A stretch of DNA of 43,256 bases from Bacilli bacterium. Its GTDB lineage: Bacteria > Bacillota_I > Bacilli_A > RF39 > UBA660. The notes below the pieces were generated by a model. It saw only the letters and a list, made by a program, of their open reading frames with translations. It ran no database searches and was not told the origin of the DNA. This document shows positions 33,765 through 40,446 of the stretch, piece by piece; positions within the stretch are counted from its first letter, which is position 1, and each line of letters opens with the position of its first letter. The stretch is taken from positions 1-43,256 of the forward strand of contig JAFWKJ010000005.1 in the NCBI GenBank assembly GCA_017511375.1. The letters are read 5' to 3'. The position numbers and the translations under genes are program-made.

Positions 33765-35243
33765 ATGGAAAAGAAAGTAAGATATTTGATGTTGCTACTT
33801 TGTTTATTTTTATTTCCTATAAAAGCATTTGCTTTAGAAGGAGCAGTAGAAGAAATAGATGACAATGTAGTAATAGAAGAAAATAATACAGATGACCTTT
33901 ATGCAGAGGATTTAATAGAAATAGAAAATCCAATGAAAGTATTATTAGGAGAAGAATCTAATAATAATGATGTAGGAGATGAATTAGACCCTACAAAAAA
34001 AACTACGGAGGAAGAGGAAGAACCATCAGTAGGAGAAGAACCAAAAGAAGAGGAAAATAATATAGAAAGTGATGGAGAAGAACCAACAGGAGAAAATCCA
34101 ACAACAGGAGAAGAACCATCAGGAGAAGAGCCAACCATATTAGAGTTAGAAGAATTTTCACTAACGGGAGTAAAAACGGATTTGGTTGTAGGATCAGATT
34201 TCTCTTTTGGAGGAAGTTCAGGAGAACCTGAAAAGTATACAGTAGTACGTGAAGAATGGGCAATCTATTCGGGAGCAGGACCAACTATCGCTTCTAGTGA
34301 TGCTGCCTATAATGTAGAACTACAGGCAAGTGGAAAACTCTTAGATGCGATTGAAGAAAACAAATATTACAACTATAGAGCGGTACTTAAGTTTGCGGAT
34401 GGCACCACACCAGCTTCCACTATGACGGCTATTATCAATGGGACATCATATGATGCTAGTATCTTCGATTATGATGAAGAAACAAATATAGCTATTATAC
34501 ATGTCAATATTTATAAACAAGCCATCAACCCAAATGCTCAGTATATTGATGCATTAGATTTACTAGATGTTGTTTTGGATGCCATTGCAGGGAAAACACC
34601 TACATTTACCGCAACGACAAAAACAGAACACATCACTCTAGTAGGCGAGAGATGGGAGTTTTATAAAATGGATGTATCTCCAGAAGGGGATAATGAACAC
34701 TATATCTATGCGAATGCATCAAACGAAGAATTGATTGATCCAAACTACGATAATAAATTTGATACTTTTAATACGGATAATCGATATACATACCTAGTCG
34801 TAGTAGATACAGAAGAAGGATATCGACTAAACTTCGAGAATGAAGATACATCATACTATAAAGTTACAATCAATGGAGAACAAAAAGACTGTGAAGTCTC
34901 TAGTGAACTACTTGATAATGGAGGAATGCGTTACTACATTTATGTTCTATTTAACGTAGAGCCAACGGTAGAGGAAATAGAAGAAGCAGTAGTAGAAGAA
35001 ACTGGGGAAGCTACTTCAACCTATGTTTATGAAGAAGAAGAGATAGAAGAAGTTGCTACTTTATTAGTTTCAAAAACAGAAAGCGATGAAAAAGATCCTA
35101 AGTTAGAAGTAAGAAAAGATAAACAAGAAAAAGAGGCAGAGGAAAAGGATACATCAAGTAATGCTGGATTAATTGTATTCTTAATTATTCTAATTGTGAT
35201 TGCCATTGCGATACCAATAACCATATATAGAAAGGAACAATAA
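33765..35243 (+). CDS. Secreted surface protein with acidic Gly-Glu-Glu-Pro repeats and a C-terminal membrane anchor
   Basis: 492 residues from the ATG at 33765, with AAGGAGG seven bases upstream. The ATG at 33741 overlaps the promoter and is rejected. A signal peptide (about 1-22, ending Ala-Phe-Ala) leads to an acidic low-complexity region (about 60-130) with repeats of Gly-Glu-(Glu/Asn)-Pro, then two similar beta-rich domains of about 130 residues, a Glu/Lys-rich linker, and one membrane segment (about 468-485) with a short basic tail. There is no LPXTG, so it is held by the membrane segment. Adhesin-like or wall-spanning; family not recognised. The next gene encodes a PrsW-type protease. 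Confidence 0.7.
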   Translation: MEKKVRYLMLLLCLFLFPIKAFALEGAVEEIDDNVVIEENNTDDLYAEDLIEIENPMKVLLGEESNNNDVGDELDPTKKTTEEEEEPSVGEEPKEEENNIESDGEEPTGENPTTGEEPSGEEPTILELEEFSLTGVKTDLVVGSDFSFGGSSGEPEKYTVVREEWAIYSGAGPTIASSDAAYNVELQASGKLLDAIEENKYYNYRAVLKFADGTTPASTMTAIINGTSYDASIFDYDEETNIAIIHVNIYKQAINPNAQYIDALDLLDVVLDAIAGKTPTFTATTKTEHITLVGERWEFYKMDVSPEGDNEHYIYANASNEELIDPNYDNKFDTFNTDNRYTYLVVVDTEEGYRLNFENEDTSYYKVTINGEQKDCEVSSELLDNGGMRYYIYVLFNVEPTVEEIEEAVVEETGEATSTYVYEEEEIEEVATLLVSKTESDEKDPKLEVRKDKQEKEAEEKDTSSNAGLIVFLIILIVIAIAIPITIYRKEQ

Positions 35244-35260
35244 TGATTGTTTCTTTTTTT
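35232..35260 (+). terminator. Terminator overlapping the end of the surface protein gene
   Basis: Stem 35232-35241 with 35246-35255 and a T tract; the stop codon TAA lies in the hairpin. Confidence 0.8.
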
Positions 35261-35313
35261 ATGTCAACCAACAAGTAAAGTGAACACAAATAAATGTAAA
35301 TCAATGTAATTCG

Positions 35314-35322
35314 TGCTATACT
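35314..35322 (+). promoter_or_regulatory. Extended -10 promoter of the PrsW-like gene
   Basis: TG-C-TATACT, 34 nt before the ATG at 35357. Confidence 0.5.
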
Positions 35323-35356
35323 GATAATGATAAAGGAGTAGAATAGGAGTGGTAAA

Positions 35357-36136
35357 ATGGCATATACAGGAATACTATTGATACTAGCAGTACTACCAGT
35401 ACTTGCCATTATGCTTTATGTTTATCATAAAGATGGAAATAAAGAACCAATGAAACTATTAATACGATTGTTTCTATCAGGAATCCTATCTTGCTTCGTT
35501 GTTTTAACAATTTCAAGAATTATGGAAATGTTTTTACCATTTATGAACTCAACAGAAACCTTTTTAGATGTATTATTATATGCTTTTATAGGAGTTGCTT
35601 TCATAGAGGAATTATGTAAATGGTTTATGACATATATTGTGGCTTATCATCAACGCGATTTTGATGAAATGTATGACGGAATTGTCTATTCAATATTTGT
35701 CTCTTTAGGTTTTGCCTTTTTTGAAAATATTGTATATGTCATTAGAACATCCAGTATAAACACAGCCCTAATTCGTGCAGTATCCGCCGTACCAAGTCAT
35801 GCTTGTGACGCAATCTTTATGGGATACTATTTAAGTGTTGCTAAACAATACTCAATTCGAAAAGAAAAAGAATTAGAAAAGAAAAACATTATTCTTAGTT
35901 TAGTAATTCCAATTGTATTACATGGTATTTATGATTTTTGTCTCATGTCAGGACAAAGTATATTTATCACCGTATTTATTGTATTTATTATCTTCTTATA
36001 TTTAGCGTCTATAAAAAAACTAAAAAGATTATCCAATCGTAATAAGAAAATAAGATTTAAAAATAAATTTTGCCATGTATGTGGAAAAGCTATTACGGGA
36101 GAATATTGTGCAAAATGTGGTACAAAACAAATATGA
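35357..36136 (+). CDS. PrsW-family intramembrane metalloprotease with C-terminal zinc ribbon
   Basis: 259 residues with about eight membrane segments. The family motifs are in order: Phe-Ile-Glu-Glu-Leu-Cys-Lys-Trp (Glu-Glu-x-x-Lys), Gly-Phe-Ala-Phe-Phe-Glu-Asn and Ser-His-Ala-Cys-Asp-Ala, which bind the metal. PrsW in Bacillus makes the first cut in the anti-sigma factor RsiW. Unlike PrsW, this protein ends with a soluble zinc ribbon, Cys-His-Val-Cys and Cys-Ala-Lys-Cys. Substrate unknown; the gene before it encodes a protein with a single membrane segment. TGA stop, followed by a terminator. Confidence 0.82.
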   Translation: MAYTGILLILAVLPVLAIMLYVYHKDGNKEPMKLLIRLFLSGILSCFVVLTISRIMEMFLPFMNSTETFLDVLLYAFIGVAFIEELCKWFMTYIVAYHQRDFDEMYDGIVYSIFVSLGFAFFENIVYVIRTSSINTALIRAVSAVPSHACDAIFMGYYLSVAKQYSIRKEKELEKKNIILSLVIPIVLHGIYDFCLMSGQSIFITVFIVFIIFLYLASIKKLKRLSNRNKKIRFKNKFCHVCGKAITGEYCAKCGTKQI

Positions 36137-36160
36137 AAGACATTTTAAATGTCTTTTTTT
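36136..36160 (+). terminator. Terminator of the PrsW-like gene
   Basis: 8 bp stem (36136-36143 with 36149-36156) and T tract, overlapping the last base of the stop. Confidence 0.8.
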
Positions 36161-36177
36161 GTGGAGAAATTGAATTG

Positions 36178-36186
36178 TGATATAAT
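36178..36186 (+). promoter_or_regulatory. Extended -10 promoter of the glycosyltransferase gene
   Basis: TG-A-TATAAT ending 17 nt before the ATG at 36204. Confidence 0.6.
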
Positions 36187-36203
36187 GAAACAGGAGTGAT
36201 AAA

Positions 36204-37205
36204 ATGAAAATACTATTATATACAGAAGGCGAAAAAATGTTTTCTAAGAGTGGATTAGGAAAAGCCATTAAACATCAAATGAAAGCATTAGAAAGTCAAA
36301 ATATAGAATATACGACAGATTTAAAAGATGATTATGACATTGTGCATATTAATTTTTATGGACCCAAATCTGTGGCAATTGCGAAAAAAGCACATAAAGA
36401 AGGAAAGAAAGTAGTATATCATGCCCATTCAACAGAAGAAGATTTTAGGAATGGATTTATATTGAGTAAACAATTAGCTCCGTTCTTTAAAAAATGGTTA
36501 ATCAAGTGTTATAGTCTAGGAGATATCATAGTAACACCCACCCCTTATTCAAAAAGATTATTAGAAGGTTATGGTATTCAAAGAAAAATTGTAGCCATAT
36601 CAAATGGAATTGAATTAGATAAATTTAAAGTAGATAAAAAAGCAAAAGACCGCTTCAGGAAAAGATATCATTACAGTGACCAAGACAAAGTAGTGATTGG
36701 AATTGGACTATACATCGAGAGAAAAGGAATTGTAGATTTTGTGGAATTAGCTAAGAGATTACCAGAGTATAAGTTTATATGGTTTGGATATAGTCCTTTA
36801 TCTGCCGCTACAAAAGAAGTGCGAAAAGCAGTAAATACAAAACTGGATAATTTAGTATTTGCTGGCTATGTAGAACAAGATATTATTGTCGAGGCCATGA
36901 ATGGTTGTGACTTATATTTATTTCCAACTCTAGAAGAAACCGAAGGGATTCCTATCATAGAAGCTTGTGCTTGTAAAACGAATGCCCTAATTAGAGATAT
37001 TCCTATTTTTGAAGAATGGTTAGAAGAGGGAAAGAATGTTTATAAAGCAAAAGATGTAGATGAATTTGAGAAAAAAATAAAACTAATCTTAGAAAAAAAA
37101 TTGCCACCTCTAGGAGAAAAAGCCTATCAGGTAGCAAAAGAGAGAGATATCAAAACGGTTGGAAAACAATTAAAAGAAGTATATGAAGAAGTACTAAAAA
37201 AATAG
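36204..37205 (+). CDS. GT4-family glycosyltransferase, probably glycolipid synthesis
   Basis: 333 residues, GT-B fold, no membrane segment. The N-terminus (Leu-Leu-Tyr-Thr-Glu-Gly, then Lys-Ser-Gly-Leu-Gly-Lys-Ala) resembles the diglucosyl-diacylglycerol synthases of streptococci and enterococci (CpoA/BgsA type). The C-terminal half has the GT4 sugar-nucleotide site (Glu-Glu-Thr-Glu-Gly-Ile-Pro-Ile-Ile-Glu-Ala, with the E-x7-E spacing). It probably adds hexose to a membrane lipid; a teichoic acid or polysaccharide substrate cannot be excluded. Single gene with AGGAGTG site. It converges with rodA across a shared terminator. Confidence 0.75.
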   Translation: MKILLYTEGEKMFSKSGLGKAIKHQMKALESQNIEYTTDLKDDYDIVHINFYGPKSVAIAKKAHKEGKKVVYHAHSTEEDFRNGFILSKQLAPFFKKWLIKCYSLGDIIVTPTPYSKRLLEGYGIQRKIVAISNGIELDKFKVDKKAKDRFRKRYHYSDQDKVVIGIGLYIERKGIVDFVELAKRLPEYKFIWFGYSPLSAATKEVRKAVNTKLDNLVFAGYVEQDIIVEAMNGCDLYLFPTLEETEGIPIIEACACKTNALIRDIPIFEEWLEEGKNVYKAKDVDEFEKKIKLILEKKLPPLGEKAYQVAKERDIKTVGKQLKEVYEEVLKK

Positions 37206-37237
37206 AACTTATTTATATTTATAAGTTCTATTTTTTT
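37197..37237. terminator. Bidirectional terminator between the glycosyltransferase gene and rodA
   Basis: 12 bp stem (37201-37212 with 37221-37232), A-rich on one side and T-rich on the other. The stop codons of both converging genes lie in the stem. Confidence 0.85.
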
Positions 37238-38336
37238 CTTCTGATATATTTAGTAGGATACCTACTAACAACATATAGGATAATAAACTACTTCCTCCAT
37301 AAGAAATAAAAGGTAAAGTAATACCGGTGATGGGAAGAAGTCCAACCGTCATTCCTATATTTTGTATTTGCTGAAAGAGCAGCATTCCCAAGATTCCTGA
37401 AATAATAAAACGATTTGTATCTTGAATCCTTTTTCTTGCGAGTAACAAAATTTGTATATCTAAATAAAAAATTAAGGCAAGTAAAATGATGACACCCACA
37501 AATCCAAAATTAGAAGCAAATACCGCAAAAATGAAATCGGTAGAAGACTCTGGAAAATAAATAGGCGTTTGATTAAAGCCATGTCCTGTAATTCCTGCAG
37601 AGCCGATAGCGGTAAGAGCATTTTCAAGTTGTAATCCAGATCCATCTTGCCAATTAACAATTCTCTCTAAACGATAGAAAATAGAAGATCCGAAAATCTT
37701 AATAAATAGAGGTTCCTTATAAAAGTATAACCATAAACAAATGCCAGCAACACCACAAGCAACGGCTCCTGCCATCGCAAACCAACGAAGTCGAATACCG
37801 GATGTGAAAATCATAGAGACATAAATGACAAGATACATAATAACACAACCAGTATCAGGTTGAAGGAAAGTTAGAATGGAAGGAATCAAAGTAATAAGGA
37901 ATGTTTTTAGTAAGAATATGAATTCTTCCTTCCAAGTAGGATTATCATAATCAATTCTAAAATTATGAATCATAGTGGCTAAGGTAAGCATCAAAAATAT
38001 TTTCATAAACTCGCTAGGTTGGAAACTACCAATTCCCGGAATCACAAACCAACACCGACTACTATTGATAGGATCTGCAAATAAAAGAAGTCCCACTAAC
38101 AATATATTTCCAATAATATATAAAAACCAAGTTCTACGATATAAATAATCATTTTTTAGATAAACAAGTAAAAGTACAAGTAACCATCCAACGGCATACC
38201 ATATCGTTTGTTTTAAGGCAAGGTTACCTAAAGAAGCGGAGGTATAGGTTAAAGCACTATGAATAGATAAGATGCTGATAACCGATAATAAAAAAATGGG
38301 AATTAAGATTTTTAAATTGATTTTTCTATTTACCAT
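37209..38336 (-). CDS. rodA: RodA/FtsW-type SEDS peptidoglycan polymerase
   Basis: 375 residues from the ATG at 38336; the paired ATG at 38339 is only four bases from GGGAGG (38344-38349), and upstream starts lack a site. About ten membrane segments. SEDS landmarks: Phe-Gln-Pro-Ser-Glu-Phe-Met-Lys in the middle, Gln-Pro-Asp-Thr-Gly, and Leu-Pro-Ile-Thr-Gly-Ile-Thr-Leu-Pro-Phe-Ile-Ser-Tyr-Gly-Gly-Ser near the end. It polymerises lipid II into glycan strands with a class B PBP partner, which is not in this window. RodA fits better than FtsW or SpoVE, but the three are close. Confidence 0.85.
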   Translation of the reverse strand: MVNRKINLKILIPIFLLSVISILSIHSALTYTSASLGNLALKQTIWYAVGWLLVLLLVYLKNDYLYRRTWFLYIIGNILLVGLLLFADPINSSRCWFVIPGIGSFQPSEFMKIFLMLTLATMIHNFRIDYDNPTWKEEFIFLLKTFLITLIPSILTFLQPDTGCVIMYLVIYVSMIFTSGIRLRWFAMAGAVACGVAGICLWLYFYKEPLFIKIFGSSIFYRLERIVNWQDGSGLQLENALTAIGSAGITGHGFNQTPIYFPESSTDFIFAVFASNFGFVGVIILLALIFYLDIQILLLARKRIQDTNRFIISGILGMLLFQQIQNIGMTVGLLPITGITLPFISYGGSSLLSYMLLVGILLNISEEKNRTYKYK

Positions 38337-38360
38337 CATTAATCCTCCCTTCATAATACT

Positions 38361-38369
38361 ATTATAGCA
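38361..38369 (-). promoter_or_regulatory. Extended -10 promoter of rodA
   Basis: On the minus strand TG-C-TATAAT, 24 nt before the ATG at 38336. Overlaps the divergent promoter region of the 38422 gene. Confidence 0.6.
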
Positions 38370-38375
38370 AATTTT

Positions 38376-38405
38376 TTGAATTTTTATGAACAAAAAACAT
38401 AAAAT
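38376..38405 (+). promoter_or_regulatory. Promoter of the 38422 gene
   Basis: TTGAAT (38376-38381), 18 bp, TAAAAT (38400-38405). Divergent from rodA. Confidence 0.55.
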
Positions 38406-38421
38406 AAATAGAGGAGATTTT

Positions 38422-38697
38422 ATGAATAAAAAACCATTGATCTTTTTAGACGAAATAAAATCAACCAAACAGCATAATAAGACCGTTTGCTATGTATCGG
38501 AGAAAGAAAAAATAGAGGAACAAATCAATCAAATATTTCAAGGTAATGAGCCCCTTTATATGAAAAAAGTATTAATAGAAACCAAAACAAATACTTTTGA
38601 AACTAGAATCTATGAGAAAAGAGAAAAAGAATTAATAACATTAGATCGAAAAATAATACCCATTGATACCATAAAAAAAATAGAAAGAATATCCTAG
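38422..38697 (+). CDS. Small protein of unknown function
   Basis: 91 residues from the ATG at 38422, which has GAGGAG at 38411-38416; an ATG at 38386 lacks a site. Charged, mixed alpha/beta, no signal peptide, membrane segment or cysteine cluster (one Cys). It is divergent from rodA and convergent with the cotZ-like gene. I do not recognise it. The ribosome binding site, promoter and terminator support a real gene. Confidence 0.65.
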   Translation: MNKKPLIFLDEIKSTKQHNKTVCYVSEKEKIEEQINQIFQGNEPLYMKKVLIETKTNTFETRIYEKREKELITLDRKIIPIDTIKKIERIS

Positions 38698-38710
38698 GAT
38701 ATTCTTTTTT
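38684..38710. terminator. Bidirectional terminator between the 38422 gene and the cotZ-like gene
   Basis: A near-perfect palindrome centred at 38695-38696 with A tract before and T tract after; the plus-strand stop codon TAG is at its centre. Confidence 0.8.
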
Positions 38711-39083
38711 ATAGTGTAATAAATACATCAGGGAAACAACGAATCGCACCGATAGTAGAAAGATGAATCGTTACAAATTGATTGGTGCTAGTATAACCAC
38801 TAGTTGCATCTCCTGAAAGTAAACGAACGGTAACAGTGTTATCTTCCATAGCCTCAATTCTAAAAGTATCGATTGTGCTTGTTACTTCCCCACTTGTATA
38901 GGAAAAAGTCCATGGTTCTGCCGTATAGCGATTGAATAATTGTACAGGTCTTGTGTTATAAGCAGAAGGAGTAGCAGCTGGGCCTAAGAAAGGGCGGTCA
39001 CAACCATTAGCATCAGGATTAAATTCTTGATTTTGTAAAACAAGAATTTTACATATGATTTCTTGAATATAATTTTGTTCCAT
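38709..39083 (-). CDS. CotY/CotZ-family spore coat or exosporium protein
   Basis: 124 residues from the ATG at 39083, with AAAGGATG upstream; a longer reading to 39176 has no site. The N-terminal helix (Ile-Cys-Lys-Ile-Leu-Val-Leu-Gln-Asn-Gln) and the final beta region (Thr-Val-Thr-Val-Arg-Leu-Leu, then Val-Thr-Ile-His-Leu and Ala-Ile-Arg-Cys-Phe) match the CotZ pattern. These proteins form ordered crust or exosporium layers, cross-linked by cysteine. Only three Cys are present, fewer than in Bacillus CotZ. It has a SigK-like -10, in line with mother cell expression. Confidence 0.75.
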   Translation of the reverse strand: MEQNYIQEIICKILVLQNQEFNPDANGCDRPFLGPAATPSAYNTRPVQLFNRYTAEPWTFSYTSGEVTSTIDTFRIEAMEDNTVTVRLLSGDATSGYTSTNQFVTIHLSTIGAIRCFPDVFITL

Positions 39084-39122
39084 AAAGCATCCTTTCTGTA
39101 GAGTTTTTAATCCCCTACAATA

Positions 39123-39131
39123 TAGAATATG
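39123..39131 (-). promoter_or_regulatory. Candidate SigK-type -10 of the cotZ-like gene
   Basis: Minus strand CATATTCTA fits CATAnnnTA. No clear AC -35 at the usual spacing, which is common where GerE assists. It is 39 nt before the ATG. Confidence 0.45.
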
Positions 39132-39227
39132 AAAAAAAGATGTAAAGGAATACACAATTGTACCTATATTGAACAAAAAATAGAATAATGAATGTGTAAA
39201 AAAAAGTGTCTAATTTTTTGAAAATGC

Positions 39228-39256
39228 TTGATAAAATTGAAAAAAACTTATACAAT
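39228..39256 (+). promoter_or_regulatory. Promoter of the ESX-like operon
   Basis: TTGATA (39228-39233), 17 bp, TACAAT (39251-39256). The leader is about 67 nt, longer than for the housekeeping genes in this window. Confidence 0.75.
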
Positions 39257-39329
39257 GAAATCATAGGATATGGGTTCGGTATGCGAATTGACATTATTCT
39301 AAAAAAAACAATAGGAGGTGAAATAGAAT

Positions 39330-39614
39330 ATGGCTACATTCGACGAAGCAGTATTATCTCAATTAGTAAGAGACTTAGCTCAAGCTGGAGATGATTATTC
39401 TACAAACTACAAAGATTTAACTTCATTAATCGATAACATTGAACAAGGAACAATGACTGGTCCATGTGCAGACGAATTAAAAAGATTATATGATGATAAA
39501 AAAGGAACTTTTGAAGCAGTTGCAAACTTTGTAGAAAATAACAAATCAGAATTACACCAAAAAGTAAACGAAGGAGTTCAATTACTAGAAGATTTGAGAG
39601 CAGGAATGCAATAA
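39330..39614 (+). CDS. Small helical ESX/WXG100-superfamily-like protein A
   Basis: 94 residues, two long helices separated by a turn at about residues 41-46 (Gly-Thr-Met-Thr-Gly-Pro). No Trp, so the WXG signature is absent, but size, acidic character, lack of signal peptide and the gene context (a second similar gene, a large surface protein and DUF4176) fit a type VII substrate or structural subunit. Very strong AGGAGGTG site, suggesting high expression. First gene of the operon. Confidence 0.65.
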   Translation: MATFDEAVLSQLVRDLAQAGDDYSTNYKDLTSLIDNIEQGTMTGPCADELKRLYDDKKGTFEAVANFVENNKSELHQKVNEGVQLLEDLRAGMQ

Positions 39615-39666
39615 AATTCAGGAATGAATTATATCAAAACTATATTTTAGAAAAGGAGTGAGTATA

Positions 39667-39942
39667 ATGGCAAACGAAAGAATTGACATCGACTATGGTC
39701 AAGCTTTAGCTGATGCTGAAAAAATCCAAACAATCATTAATAACATTGATGAAGCAGTTCAAACTTTAAACAATGGTTTCACACAAGCTAAAACTTATAC
39801 AAATTTAAAGTGGTTCACTAGAATGGGTGAAGAATGGGATCAATTCTGCGCAGGAGATATCCCAGCTACACTTGAAGAAATGAAAAAATCAAAAACCAAC
39901 ATTGAAGCTGCTGTAGCAGACATGCAACAATACGAAGGATAA
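39667..39942 (+). CDS. Small helical ESX/WXG100-superfamily-like protein B
   Basis: 91 residues from the ATG at 39667 (AAAAGGAG at 39651-39658); the GTG at 39658 overlaps the site. Helix-turn-helix, with Trp in Lys-Trp-Phe-Thr-Arg-Met-Gly and Glu-Glu-Trp in the central turn, and a Gln-Gln-Tyr-Glu-Gly end. Probably pairs with protein A. It is followed by an unusual 66-nt structured spacer that may set its level relative to downstream genes. Confidence 0.65.
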   Translation: MANERIDIDYGQALADAEKIQTIINNIDEAVQTLNNGFTQAKTYTNLKWFTRMGEEWDQFCAGDIPATLEEMKKSKTNIEAAVADMQQYEG

Positions 39943-39944
39943 TA

Positions 39945-40010
39945 ATACATTGCTATATGCAATGTATAGGAAAAGGAGAACACGCTTCTCTCTTTCCTAT
40001 GCATTGCATA
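39945..40010 (+). promoter_or_regulatory. Two alternative intergenic hairpins within the ESX-like operon
   Basis: Hairpin 1: 39945-39953 pairs with 39959-39967 (9 bp perfect, 5-nt loop). Hairpin 2: 39956-39980 pairs with 39986-40010, a 25 bp stem with two G-U pairs and one mismatch and a 5-nt loop. They share 39959-39967, so they exclude each other. No T tract follows, so this is not a plain terminator; mRNA processing or 3'-end protection is likely. Confidence 0.8.
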
Positions 40011-40032
40011 AGAAAAAAAGGGAGATGAAATA

Positions 40033-40428
40033 ATGTTATCACCTAAAACTTATAGAGGATATGATGAAGAAGGAAAAGTGGTTATTACAAAGACGGCTAA
40101 AGATGCAAATTCTCAAATCAATCCAGCACAAGTAAAAAAAGCAATTGAAAATGTAAAGAAAGTATTTGAAGATGAAATGCAAGTTATAGCAAAATCACTA
40201 ACTAAAATAAGTGAAGATGCAGAAGAGGCGATTATTGTTCAAGGAACCGATATGGGTGGAACTTTATTAGATACTTCAAAAATCATATCTGAGATGGGAA
40301 CAAAAATGACAGAGGGAATCGACTCCTTATATGATTATGCTGTTCAAATGCATGATAAATTACAAAAAGATAATAATACAGCTGCCTACAATGCATGCTG
40401 TATAAGTGGAGTAGCATCTATAAGATAA
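40033..40428 (+). CDS. Helical protein of the ESX-like operon, function unknown
   Basis: 131 residues with a GGGAGATG site. The first 30 residues are extended, the rest forms two amphipathic helices; the C-terminus contains Cys-Cys and ends in Ala-Ser-Ile-Arg. No signal peptide or membrane segment. Its place between the paired small proteins and the large PT-rich protein suggests a chaperone or a third substrate. No family recognised. Confidence 0.6.
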   Translation: MLSPKTYRGYDEEGKVVITKTAKDANSQINPAQVKKAIENVKKVFEDEMQVIAKSLTKISEDAEEAIIVQGTDMGGTLLDTSKIISEMGTKMTEGIDSLYDYAVQMHDKLQKDNNTAAYNACCISGVASIR

Positions 40429-40446
40429 TAGAAAGGGGACAAAAAC

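Noticed and set aside
39956-40010. Long hairpin as a Rho-independent terminator
   Set aside because: It is followed by an A-rich stretch and not a T tract, and operon genes continue directly after it.
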